Below, in pieces: positions 33,071 through 44,252 of a stretch of DNA of 64,000 nt (position 1 is its first letter; each line of letters opens with the position of its first letter). The notes below the pieces were generated by a model. It had not been told where the DNA came from, searched no databases, and saw only the letters and a program-made list of their open reading frames with translations. This stretch comes from Gerris lacustris (lineage: Eukaryota; Arthropoda; Insecta; Hemiptera; Gerridae). The stretch is taken from assembly GCA_951217055.1 (NCBI GenBank), contig OX578276.1, forward strand, positions 136,963,787-137,027,786, read 5' to 3'. The translations under genes were made by a program, and so were the position numbers.

Positions 33071-33789
33071 AAAAAATAAAATAAAAGTTAAAAAAGTATT
33101 TTTTTCTGGCTCTGCAGTATATTATATTTGTCTTATAACGATAAGTTTTAAGAAGGTACTCTAAATATTTTTTTATAAATAAATAATTGCATTAGAATTT
33201 CTAAATCTTTTGTTGAGAAAGAAGCTGATCATAAATTTACTGTAGTAATAAGTTTTTATTTTAGTTATTTGATGTCACCATTAGTTAGGTTGCTTTTAGG
33301 ATTCGAAAGAATTAAACGTTTCAATTGATTAATTGGTATAATACAATCATTATATCTAAGTGAAATCGCTTCAACATCGTAACTGGCTTTGCAGGAGTGA
33401 AAGGGAAAGCTTTATTGCATAATAATTTGTTGAATGCATCCTGTATGCAGTTCATAATAGATGAGTTCTGTAGTTATATAGCGCATTCCCATTTTCTTTG
33501 TGCATTGATAAATAGCATTTTCAACAAGAGGTTTTTTCTACGTGCGCCCGTATATTTACGCACTTGACATCCAGCCAATTTCGGTAGAATCGACTAATGA
33601 CTCCGATATTTTCCACTCAATTTAATTTGTTAAGGTACAAATAGACATTATGTCATTAGTATTCTTGATTATTTATTGTAGTATATAATTGAACCTCTGT
33701 ATTACTAAGTCTTTCGAAATTTGCTTTTTCTCGACTATTACTTAATAGGAAAGTATACATACCCTCACACACACATATACGTTTATATA
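33071..33789. other. No feature recognised
   Basis: AT-rich, with a short CACACACACA-type stretch near 33765. No gene evidence. Confidence 0.4.
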
Positions 33790-34836
33790 CAGGGTGACTG
33801 GCGTTATATGTGAAAAAATGAAGTGCGTTGTTCTACGCCTCAAGGGCTACAAAAAAACACTATATAAACCATGGGTCAAATATTAACCGTTCTCCCATAA
33901 GTTTAAATTTTACGTTTTTTTTGAGATCACATGCCTTTGCTCACAAAAACACTAATTGCTCCAAAAGTATAAAAACTAGAACAAAATTTTTGGTTTCGTT
34001 GTAAAGCTGACAAAATTTCCTATAAGATAAGTATAATTTTATTTCCCTCAAATTACATGACAAAAAATGTATATTAACGTTATTTTTAAGAAAAAATAAA
34101 AAAATCTTTTTTCTTTGTGGTTCCATAACTTAGAATAGAACCACGCTTAAACTGTTCGGATTTCAGGAAAAACTTCCTTATTTCCTAAATTTTCGATCAA
34201 TATTAATATTAATACCTATTCATAGGGAGGACTTTTTAGTAAACTTCGCTGAAAGTAAAAAAGAAACATGTTTATTGTTGCTATTTTTGACTAACAGGTG
34301 AGTAAATAATTAAAAACATATTAAATAAAACAAGACTGGTTTAGTATTCCCACCTATATTTCAACAAAAACAACAATTAACATGTTTCTTGTTTTTCTTT
34401 CAGCGAAGTTTACTAAACATTCCGCCTTATGAATAGATATGAATATTAATATTGATCGAAAATTTAGGAAATAAGGAAGTTTTTCTTGAAGTCCGAGCAG
34501 TTAAATCCCGGTTCTATTTTAAGTTATGGAACCTCAAAGAAAAAATATTTTTTTATTTTTTCTTAAAAATAACATTTGTATACATTTTTTGTCATGTAAT
34601 TTGAGGGAATGAAAATGAAAATTACACTTTTCTTATAGGAAATTTTGTCAGCTTTACAACGAAATCAAAAATTTTGTTCCAGCTTTTATACTTTTGGAGC
34701 AATTAGTTTTTTTATGAGCAAAGGCATGCGATCTCAAAAAACATAAAATCTGAACTTATGGTAGAACGGTTTTTTGTAGCCCTTGAGGCCTAGAACAACG
34801 CACTTAATTTTGTCACATATAACGCCAGTCACCCTG
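33790..34836. mobile_element. ~1.05-kb foldback element, TA-flanked
   Basis: Ends CAGGGTGACTGGCGTTATAT and its complement lie between TA dinucleotides. The left arm (about 33790-34290) and right arm (about 34378-34836) are complementary along their length with scattered changes, around a ~90-base spacer. TA flanks and a CAGGGTG start fit a Tc1/mariner-type non-autonomous element. There is no coding capacity. Confidence 0.75.
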
Positions 34837-35811
34837 TATATGTATATATCTGTATGAGTAATATTAATAATAAATCATATAAATATGGTTTTTGTAAACA
34901 CTTTTTTTTTAACATTATCAGAAACGTCTTTTCAAACTTTATTAATTTTAGTAACAATAATGTGATAAGATATAATTTAGAGATGTCTGAGTGAAATCAG
35001 GAGTAAAAGATCTTATTTTCATGACCCCCTTGTAAAATAATATGAAACAGGTTGTATAGCTGCCAGAAAACATTTATAGCAGATGTTACTCAACGATCTA
35101 AAGATATCAGCACTCTATGGACAAGGAACCGTTTTTATATCCTTATTGCAGCAAATTAAACTATTATTTTCCTTACAATGAGTGATTAAGGACTTGGTTG
35201 ATTACTTTAAAATTCTACTTATTCCCTTTCTCTCTACTTCCTTCATGCAATAATAGTCTATATGGTAAGATAAATGTTAGAGGTTTTGCTTCACAATTGC
35301 ATTTAAAATCTACATACCTTTATATTATAGTCACAGACCTCCAAAAAAACATTTTAAAAGAGCTGTTAAAACTTTCGCATCTTGTCTTGTTATAAGAAAC
35401 TGGTTCACTTTACAGTGGGACTTTAAATTTAAATTATTTCTTCAATTCTAAAGAATTTCCTACTCCATGATGATTTATAAAATTACGTGAATTCATACTG
35501 TATCAATTAAGTGTATTTTAATAAAAGAATATTTAAAATATATCATGAGATTTAGAGTGATGATCTGCCTGAAAATCATCAGATTAAGTAAAATTAGATT
35601 AGTTGGGCTAAATTTGAAACAATGTGTTATTTTTATTAATGTATGAGGTAATTTAAGAATCAAATGATCTAATTAATCAAAATTTGGTACAAATATAATT
35701 TTTGTAATTAATTTGGTGTACGAGAAAATACCACTAAAGCCATCAAGTTTATTAGCTATTAAGGCAATGAGCTCTTAAATATTTTATTTGTTATTATTAT
35801 TAAATGTACTT
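34837..35811. other. No gene recognised
   Basis: AT-rich DNA. A 65-codon frame at 35198-35395 has no motif and no conserved neighbour, so it is not called. Confidence 0.4.
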
Positions 35812-35839
35812 CCCCCCCCCCGGGGGGGGGGGGGGGGGG
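35812..35839. repeat. C10-G18 homopolymer junction
   Basis: Ten C followed directly by eighteen G. Such a self-complementary homopolymer pair is unusual and may mark an element end, a slippage site or an assembly or sequencing error. Confidence 0.8.
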
Positions 35840-36265
35840 TGGAACCTCAGCAGGGCTTCCTGCAGTGGAACCTTCAGGCTTTAAACCTGAAAACATAGAC
35901 CGCTTAGGAGGGTCCATTTAACCTCAGCAGTTCTGTTTAATGAAGGTCGGTGTGGATTGGCCACTTCCCACATCCACTTGATACAATGATCATCGTGTGG
36001 AACATGTCCTACCTACAGAAATTCATATACCTTCCTCATGACTACACTAGTTTCCTTAAATACTGATTAATTTACTAATAATAAATCCATTGTATCTCAA
36101 TTAATAGGATTCCACGCTTGGATTCATAATGATGTTCTGTAGTCTTCTATTGGTGCGACCACGTCCATCGTTTTACACCTAATACTAGAAGGTGTACTCA
36201 TGTTGTCAGTCTTATAAATCCTTGTAATTGAATAAGTTATTTTGTATAACATTTCCCATTTTTTT
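35840..36265. other. Unassigned, slightly GC-richer DNA
   Basis: It starts GGAACCTCAGCAGGGC, and AACCTCAGCAG recurs near 35919, so a small internal duplication is present. No open frame is convincing. It could be the tail of a retroelement, but no polyadenylation tail or RT sequence supports that. Confidence 0.35.
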
Positions 36266-36810
36266 TTAGGGTTTTTTTGGTAAAACCAAAAAAAGAAACC
36301 CTTATAGTTTAGTTCCTGTGTCTCTCTGTCACTGAAAGGTTCTAATAATTTTAGAATCAAAAGAGATAAAAACATAAAACTTTCCAGTATTAAAGATAAT
36401 TTTTACGCGCACACAGGAAAAATATAGCGAACTCAAAATTATCAGTTGTTCAAATCCAAAATGGCGGATAATTCATGTCCCGCGAATTTTTTTTTTTTAA
36501 GTTTTGAGTAGGATATCAAATGAAAAAGGTATTGAAGAGTAGATTACAAAAATGTATAACACTTGTGGAAAGTGATTATTTTTTAATGCCCCCCCCCCCC
36601 CCTCCCCCAAATAAACTATATTTCTGCCATTACTAAAAATATGCAAAATGTGTGGTCTGCTGGGCTATAGAAAAAATAAGAGCAATTTGATCTGATTAAC
36701 TGGGAATCCAAAATGGCGGATAATTCCTGTTATATATTAAAAAAATATATAACACTTGTGAAAAGTGTTTAATTGTTTATGCCATTTTGTCATAAAACAA
36801 GTTTTTCATT
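36266..36810 (+). mobile_element. Rep-C copy 2, truncated
   Basis: It starts AGGGTTTTTTTGGTAAAACC and tracks copy 1 through GCGCACACAGGAAAAATATA, CCAAAATGGCGGATAA, ATATCAAATGAAAAAGG and a C-run at about 36590-36602. It then jumps into a second partial unit with AAAATGGCGGATAATTCC. No right terminal repeat is present. Confidence 0.65.
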
Positions 36811-37454
36811 TCCCTACTTTATTTTGTACGTTTAGTTTGGTAAACTATTCCAATAATTTTTAGAGTTATACTTAACCTAGATATAACATACAAAGACCCA
36901 CTTTTTTATAAAAAAATGTTTAATTTACAAAATATTTTAAGTAGTAAACATGACATTCTATTTAGATGAAAAATATAATTTCAATTTATCATTTAAATAT
37001 TAGTTGTTGTTATTTAATAAAAAAAAAAAAAAAAAAGTGTAATATGCAAACAAAAATATTCTGAACGTAAAAGCTAAAATATGTGTTAGCCTTGACTGGG
37101 AAGAAGTTTTTCTAATAATACGAGCCTGTTGGTCGCGGTATTTGCGTTTATTTTAACGTTCCAGATTAATATGTTACTGGTTTACGGCCTGCCACTGTCG
37201 TGGACGAGCTACCCCCTTGTGATATTTTCTGAAGAGAAACAGTTGGCTTTGAACCCTCTTCTCGTCAACTCTCTTGTATATTGTTGTAAATATCAAGGGC
37301 AATATCTATTTATTTTTAGTTGTAGTTGAGGTTATGTTTTTCCTATGATGATGTTAATATATTTTGAGTTCGAGAGAAAAGTGTATAAATAGTGAGTGAG
37401 TTGTATGGACAGAAGAAAAAATATGTGTTGAAACATTCACATCCTAAAAATGTT
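36811..37454. other. Unassigned; a TATA-box-like sequence at 37384-37392
   Basis: The sequence 37100-37330 is less AT-rich and contains a 66-codon hydrophobic frame without ATG, not called as a gene. TATAAATAG followed by TGAGTGAGTTG at 37384-37402 resembles a core promoter or an LTR promoter, but no LTR ends or transcript evidence are visible. Confidence 0.3.
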
Positions 37455-38340
37455 ATTAAGACGAAAATAGTATGCCAATTTGTGTGGCACATAGTTTCCT
37501 CACTCCTCAGTCAAATTTATTTAATTTTCCTCCGTTTTGTAAAACTGTCAAAATTGTTTTGATTTTTTTACATAAATTTAAGTGTCAATTTAGCAAAATT
37601 TAAAGAGAGCATCATAGTACAGAAATTATAATTATAAAAATTTTATAAATTATAATTATTGAATGTATAAAGCAATGCAAATAAAAATACTCTGCCAATT
37701 AATGTGGCACATAGCTTCCTCGCGTCCTATCTTGTATAATTTAATGATTTTAAGCTTTTGCAGCCCATTATTGTCAAATTTATCTAATTTATCTCCCACG
37801 TTTTTTAAAACTGTCAAAATTTATTTTTTACATGAATTTAGAGTATTAATTTAATTGATTAATTGATATAAATATTAATTTTAAATAGTGCAGACGGTTG
37901 AAATTAATCTAGGGCTATCTGCGGGCTACTTTCGACAAACCATCTAAATTTCATGAAGAACAGAGTACTTTTGAAGATATGGGTGTAAATTAAGTAAATA
38001 TATGTTTGCGTACATGTGGAAGAAAAACAAATGGGCGTAGAAGGTTGAAACTTATATGGGACCAACAATAGGATAAGTATTACTAACCATCCAAATCTCA
38101 TTAAAATCGGACGAGAAGTTTTTAAGATAGTGTTTCGCAAAAATAGAGCGACAGACCGAGAGACAGATAGACCGATAGACAGACACGGAACCAAAATTGT
38201 TCTCTGATGTCTGAAACGGATTTTTGTCTGGGAGTTTTTGAAATCGGATGTTATAAATCGGAATTTGAAATCGGATTTATTCGTTCTTCAGAACGATCAC
38301 ATAGCTTCCGTTAGCATCGGTATGCTCGCGGAAGTAAAAA
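37455..38340 (-). repeat. Rep-B copies, one partial and one nearly complete, in tandem
   Basis: 37475-37615 repeats the family's end (TGCCAATTTGTGTGGCAC, then CAAAATTGTTTTGA), and 37684-38340 is a nearly full copy from TGCCAATTAATGTGGCAC to the TATGCTCGCGGAAG end. GACCGAGAGACAGATAGACC replaces the usual TGTC tract. Both are in the same orientation. Confidence 0.65.
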
Positions 38341-38437
38341 ACAAAATAATATTACTAATGAAATATTTACGGATATTCTTATTTAAATATAGATGGAAGA
38401 AATGTAGAGTTAAGTATATACGGACTTACTTATTTAA

Positions 38438-39422
38438 CCCTAGAATGACACCGTTATTTCCACATTCTAATCTGACACCGTGGGGTCTATATGACCCCAC
38501 TTAGGTTTTCCGCTCTATCCTGAAACGCGTGAAATATTATTGTAATATAAAAGTATTAATCTCAATCTACAGGGCCAATACAATGAACAGAAGAAGGAAA
38601 AATAAAATTTAAAAAATTGTATTAACTTATAAACTAAAGCTAATAATGAAGCAAGGTATGAAAAAATGTAACTTTTTGTTTTAACAAATCTGGTTTTAAA
38701 AAACTAAAATCTAGCATAAAAATGGCAAGCTAACAAATTTTCTACTATTTTTTTTATAAAAAGAAACTAATAAAAGACAAAAAAAAATCACAAAATTATA
38801 CAAAATGTCCTCAGTGAAGCTTTTAGCATTCTAAGCATTTGTAGGACCGATGCTCATCACAAATAGCACCATGGCAATCACTGCATAGCATTCTTGTCGT
38901 TAATCCTTTCCTTCATGGTTTGACTAGGGAGAAGCCTAATTCAAAAATAAAATCCTTCCGCGGTAGTTTCTTTTGCCAGTTGGCCATACAATGAAGAATA
39001 GCAGCGTTGACACCTGCCTAATCAAGCATATACCAAAGAAAACCCGCTGAGGCCACCTGCGGGTCAAACGAATCTGTCCCACATTTTGTTTTATTATAGC
39101 TTATGTTGATTTCAGGGTTGCCTGTATCAGGATCGATAGAATCATCTTGATGGAGGGTTGATTAGAGCAACTATAAATTAGTGTTGGCTGAAAAAAGTTG
39201 GTGGGTAACTACACCGTGGGGTCAGCTAGACCCCAGAAGCACTTGACATGCTCACTGTTCAAAGATTACACAGAAACTGATACCTTTGATTGGTGAAATA
39301 GGGGGGCAGGAAGGTGAAGAGTATTTAGACAAGGAAAAGAAACATCTGTGATTCACAGAAATAAGATCTCCGCTTAAGCTCTTTTACTTGGGGTCATACA
39401 GACCCCCGGTGTCATTCTAGGG
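38438..39422 (-). mobile_element. Non-autonomous piggyBac-type transposon
   Basis: TTAA flanks both ends (38434-38437 and 39423-39426). The termini are CCCTAGAATGACACC and GGTGTCATTCTAGGG, a perfect 15-bp inverted repeat. CC..-type termini and a TTAA target are diagnostic of piggyBac. Subterminal GGGGTC...GACCCC hairpin motifs occur near the left end (38484-38501), near the right end (39390-39406) and internally at about 39218-39235. The 985-bp element keeps only the broken 3' part of its transposase, so it would need a partner in trans. Confidence 0.9.
38830..39130 (-). pseudogene. piggyBac transposase C-terminal remnant
   Basis: On the minus strand: PEINISYNKTKCGTDSFD, then WYMLD, a stop, AGVNAAILHCMANW, RKDFIFELGFSLVKP, a stop, and a Cys-rich tail CSDCHGAICDEHRSYKCLEC. 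This follows the order of piggyBac transposases: the P-x-I-x-x-YNxxK-G-D block, the ML/GVNA segment, the LG..L..P segment and the C-terminal Cys-rich domain. Two in-frame stops and loss of the sequence between D and W, as well as everything upstream, make it inactive. Confidence 0.8.
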
Positions 39423-39426
39423 TTAA

Positions 39427-40379
39427 TAAATAAGAGGTCAAGATTTTGAATTCTAGAAGGTCGGGCCAACTAGGCAAACAAAACTGTAACCGGCTCCAGG
39501 GCCTCCCTCGGGCCTAGTGGCTTTTGTCCTCATTTAGGTTGGTCAATCTCAGTGACAAAAGTCACAACTCGTAACGCGCAGACTGTAGTTTCTGGTTTAT
39601 TAGTACTCTTTATTTATTACTTCTTTTTATCTCGAAAGAGAAGTTACTTTTCCTTTGTAATCTAGGTAATTTTATTAGTTGTTATAATAATTTAGAAAAC
39701 TTAAATTAGTATGTACAATACATATTTTGATTAATGTTTACTATTACAGCGTTTATGTACGATCAATCTCATTATTAGTCATTGTTTAAATGAATTATAA
39801 TTAAAACCAGAGCAGTGCAAACTCATGACGGACGGTTAAATACCATGTCATATAGTTTTAACTATATTGTAAATTCCTTTATTATAATAAAGCAATAAAT
39901 CTAAACAGCTGTATCTAACTGCTTGCGAGAAATCAATATTTATCAAGCTATCTAGATCTAGAATATTCGCACTTTATACGTGGCTGCATATGCGTATGTA
40001 TAATCTGGCATCGATCTCTGACAACATAATTTAATCTCAGAAAAATATGATCTAAAAACATGAAAAACTAGGTTTCTTTTTTTTTATTAAATTAATGATT
40101 TATTGCATCTTAGTGTACAGAAATAGAAAAGGTTCCCTTCTTATGAAGTGGGATTTAATTTACCTTATTGTAAATCAAAACTCCAATCTAAAAGTACTTA
40201 AAACAATGGTGAATAATAATAGTAATAACTGTTATAATAATTCAGGATCGCCAAACCTAACTCGTTCTAATAAATCAATTTTAACATCTAGCGTGATCTT
40301 ACTACCATCCATCCAAGAAACATTTTATATATTGGCCAGAAAGTATTGGTCTTCTACTAAATATCAATAAAAGTTTAAA
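39427..40379. other. No gene recognised
   Basis: A short GC-richer stretch at 39460-39560 (CCGGCTCCAGGGCCTCC) has no open frame. The rest is AT-rich. Confidence 0.4.
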
Positions 40380-40600
40380 GATGACCCAGAGATTCCCTTC
40401 TAAGGTTATAGTTTTTATCTTTATAAGGTTATTATTATTTCCAAGTTCATTCTCACTGCTCATTGTATTGGTCGGTTTTGATCTTGATATTGGCAGTGGA
40501 AGTGGCTTGAGGGGCCTTAACCTTGCTGCGCTTAAGGTTGCTGCAGCTCTATGCACCGACTCACCTCGCTCCTACAAGGAGTGTGGATGTCCGTGAAAAA
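40380..40600. other. Small GC-richer islet, possible retroelement tail
   Basis: At 40470-40590 the sequence is notably richer in GC and open on both strands over about 70 codons. It ends CTCCTACAAGGAGTG and then an A-run (40597-40606). A short hairpin followed by A-run could be the 3' end of a LINE on the plus strand. I found no RT motif and no second copy, so the nature is open. Confidence 0.3.
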
Positions 40601-41950
40601 AAAAATGCAACCTGTTCAATGAATCAGATAATAACAAGCATGTGGAAACGATCCTTATCTCCTTAACACGGCAAGCAGAGCATTCAGCCTGCATTTATAA
40701 GAAGAAAATATAAAAATAATGGTTAATATACCAATGTTTTTAGGCAACGACATTTTTCTACTTTCCTTGGTATATGAATAAATTTAGGAAAAAAATAACT
40801 TATCTACTTATTATTGGGAACTCCTAATTTCCTGTCGATAGCCGATATTACTAAGAAAGTCAGAGCATGATGCATTTGTTGGGAGTGTCTATAAATCTTC
40901 CTTCGATACTCTTATATATTTACATTAAAATGTGAATTAAATCTGGTTGAATTCCAATAATCAGATGTTATATTTATAATGTGGATAAAAAAGGCTTTTC
41001 ACTTAAAATTGGTTAAATAATTTTAAAAAAATAACACAACAATATTGTCACCACAATTGTATACTAAAATTAATAAACACGTTTCGATATTATATCATCA
41101 TGTGTTAAATTTTAATATAGTTAGAGTAAAATATGTATCTGCATCTGCATAGCAATCTTTTAAAAAAAAGATTTATACATGAAATGTTTAAAATAAAAAA
41201 CCCAATATTTTCAATGCTATTTTTGAAAATCAACATATTAAATTGAAAAAAAAAAAATCTATAAATATAATAATAATTATAATTATGTGGCATGGATCTA
41301 CACTATCTAATGATACTGCCTTTAAGTTACTCTCTAGATATGAGAAAAAGGATAATAAACTTGCGTGCGCAAATATCTTAAAAAGAAAGGAAATTATTAA
41401 GTGTGAATTAGGTTGAACCCGAATTCGTCAGTTATAATTAAACTGCAATTTATTTTCTATTAATTTGTATTTAGTCTTTAATATTAGTGCCCCAACCATT
41501 ATTTCCCACCCTTCCTTCCTCCCCTTTTCAGTAAATAAATGAACCCCTAAAAATAAAAATTTTGGAAATCGCTCAACTTGGAAGGGTTTGGATCGAAAAA
41601 AGTTCAAAGTAGGGTACCATGTTCCAAGTTCAGAGTAGGGTACCATCTCAAAAGTATCCACTTTAAGATAGAATACTTTCTATTCGGTTTTGTCTTCACG
41701 TCAAAAAGTACTCGTGATAATAGGGTACACTATGAAAAACACCTTTTTTGGCACTTGAGGACTAGAGGACGCTGGAGAGGTAGGATCTAAAAAAACAAAA
41801 AACCTATCTGCGTTACTTTAAGCCCTAAATGATAGGCTAGTTAGTTGTTTTGTTTTTTTTTGTTTTTTTTCAAGAGTTACATTAGGTCAGAAATATCGCC
41901 TGTACAAAAATTCCTGTAGTGAAATCAGATAGTGTACACATTTTGGTAAA
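40601..41950. other. Mostly unassigned; tandem phrase at 41600-41650
   Basis: AGTAGGGTACCAT occurs twice within 45 bp (near 41609 and 41634), with GTTCAAAGT/GTTCAGAGT before each. A Penelope-like tail motif at 41060-41110 is listed separately. No gene was seen. Confidence 0.4.
41060..41110 (-). other. Penelope-like 3'-tail motif
   Basis: Minus strand: AACACATGATGATATAATAT, then CGAAACGTGTTTATTAA. TGATGA, a short AT stem and CGAAACG follow one another as in a degraded hammerhead core or Penelope-like tail. The sequence 47240-47285 has the same phrase on the plus strand (ATGATATAATATGTCGAAAC). Confidence 0.35.
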
Positions 41951-42158
41951 TCTTTAGAGACCCCCTCCGTTTGAGGTTAGATTTGATATTATGTTTTGAA
42001 CTATTATTTTAAACTTTGTTTGCCCTAGAATTTTTAATGGCCGCTCCGCTCATATTCTGAAGAAAAACAACCCTCCTGCATATAGACCAGGTAGAGGTCC
42101 AACTCGAACAATGCGAATTTTAATCTAACCTCAAACGGCGTGGCCCCGTCTCTAAAGA
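41951..42158. mobile_element. MITE-2, core shared with MITE-1 but different ends
   Basis: Ends TCTTTAGAGACC...CCGTTTGAGGTTAGATT and the inverted AATCTAACCTCAAACGG...GTCTCTAAAGA form ~30-bp terminal repeats. The core (GCCCTAGAATTTTTAATGGC, CTGCATATAGACCAGGTAG) is the inverted homologue of the core of 9198-9576. Confidence 0.7.
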
Positions 42159-43062
42159 TCAGCCCATATTTTATATGAACATAAAAAATATAAATTCACT
42201 AATTATAGCTTTATTTATAATATATATTTATCTTATTTTTTCTGTATCTCAAATATTGATATAAAAATAACCTAATTATATTTCTCTGCCATTTTAAGTC
42301 CAACTCTTGGAAAGGCAGAATTTGTTATGATTTTTCTTCCTATTTTCCCTTTATCTTGAATCATTTTGATGAGTTCGCATAAATACCATACTACAATATT
42401 GTACAAGCAGTGGTTTATCATCGATTTCCCTCTTATATTGAGAGGGACGTTCAATTATAATGAGTTTACCATTATATACTATATAATTAATCTATTGTTT
42501 CTAAACAGCCTTTATAGTTGCTCTGAAAAAAAAAGAAAAAAATAGAAAAAAAAAAAAATGTTAATGATAATTCGTACAAAAAAAGTGAAAGTACTTTGGT
42601 TTACAATAGTCATTAGAGCTGCTATCTAGAAATCTCCTCCATGGAGACTAAAGTGTATTTTCTATATAACCGCAACATATATTACAGCGCTGAACCGAGG
42701 TAAAACAACCACGAAGCTTAATACAGGAATTACTAGTTTCGATGAGAACTAATTTATACCAGAGTTTACTCTGCCTTTTATCCATTTCTATGGTAATAAG
42801 TTGTGTTAAGTCTGAGTTAAGTTGTTAAAAGCCTTTCTTCTTGCCTCAAGCAATCAAGTTTAGTTTTGTTTTGAGTTACGTACGTAAAGAGCTTTTGTAC
42901 CTTTGAGAGTCGTGGAAATAGAAGGAATACGGATCTCATACCTATCCAAGCGTGAGGTTAAAGTTCATTGTAACTTTCTTGCACAAGTACAACTAAGCAC
43001 AAAGATTTGAATTATGCGTTCATAATGATATATCCGATACAATATATAAATATATATATATA
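42159..43062. other. No gene recognised
   Basis: AT-rich with A-runs near 42529-42557. No repeat match. A short (TA)n tract precedes the next element. Confidence 0.4.
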
Positions 43063-44024
43063 CTGCATGTCCACGGATGGAGTTGCCTATACGTGTAAAT
43101 TCCAAAAGAAAAATTCAATTTTCGAAGATAAGTCGCTCTTCACAAAATCTCCTGCTTGTTCTTAAATATAGATTTATAGTATTACTTTTTGTTCAAAATG
43201 TACCCTGTACGCAAAAAGTACAGTTTTCTAAAAACGTGCAAGAGAAAACCGGTCCAAATTTCGACTATTCAAGAAAATATTATTCTTAATAAAGTTTTTT
43301 TAGATACTATTCCACTAATGTCGAAAAGCAAATTTCAATAATGCTCCCACCCCACCATTTATAAAAAGTCAAATTTGTCTAATTCTAAAAGTTTTGTTAT
43401 TGCTTAATTTGATAAAAACAACATGAAAGCTATTAAAGGGAAGATCATCTTTGAAAATGACAATTCTTCTATTAAAGAAATAAATAATATTTAATTAATA
43501 AATATGTTGCTGTTAGCCCAAATGGTTAAAGCGCGCCTTCTTTAGCTGTTGGAGGAGGGATAATAAACAATAATAAATATGATTTTCCCAGCTTAATATG
43601 CTTACATAATGTTTTACCAAAAATCAATACCAAATCTTCTAACGCACTCAAGAAGACCCCTCATTCATTAAAATCAGCCAAATTTGACCTTTTGTAATTT
43701 GCGGGGGGAGGGGGGAATTTGAAATTTGCTTTTCAACATTTTTATGATAAAAAGAAATTTGAAATAGCATCTAAAAGAAATGATAAAGAATACTTTTTTT
43801 CTTGAATAGTCGAAATTTGGTCCGGTTTCCTCTTGCACGATTTTAGAATTGTACTTTTTGGGTACAGGATACATTTTGAATAAAAAGTAATACTATAAAT
43901 CTACATTTAAGAACAAGCAGAGGATTTTATGAAAAGTGACATCTTCGCAAATTATTATTATTATTATTTATTTTTTTTTTTAAATTTACACGTATTATAG
44001 GCAACTCCATCCGTGGACATACTG
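43063..44024. mobile_element. Mariner-like long-inverted-repeat element
   Basis: TA-flanked ends CTGCATGTCCACGGATGGAG and its inverted counterpart, ending ATCCGTGGACATACTG, match the MITE at 14944-15303. The inverted arms are long (about 43063-43330 and 43690-44024). Their translations in opposite frames resemble each other (TGPNFDYSRK in both), but this reflects the inversion, not a gene. The ~350-bp spacer contains TTAGCCCAAATGGTTAAAGC, which resembles a tRNA box A region; no box B follows. Confidence 0.7.
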
Positions 44025-44032
44025 TACACTGT

Positions 44033-44080
44033 ACAGGGTCCATTATAAAAGTAATGCGCATTTTCTGGGAAAAATAGATT
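44033..44080 (+). mobile_element. Solo mariner-like terminus
   Basis: TA followed by CAGGGTCCATTATAAAAGTA and ATGCGCATTTTC resembles a mariner-family terminal repeat. No partner end was found downstream; Rep-C copy 3 begins at 44253. Confidence 0.35.
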
Positions 44081-44252
44081 TATTGGCGTACCGGTACAAA
44101 TGCTTAAAATTCTTCAAAAAATATTAAAACATTTCTTGTTTCAATTTGATTATTTTCTTATCTCCTAATATTGTTCGAAAAAATAGTTTTGTAACAAAAA
44201 TAAACGGTTATAATTTAAATGCCACTTACAAATTTTCCTTTCTTAAAAAAGC

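Noticed and set aside
37129..37329. 66-codon hydrophobic frame that could look like membrane segments
   Set aside because: It has no ATG start, no recognisable motif and no neighbouring exon; hydrophobic translations are common in AT-rich DNA.
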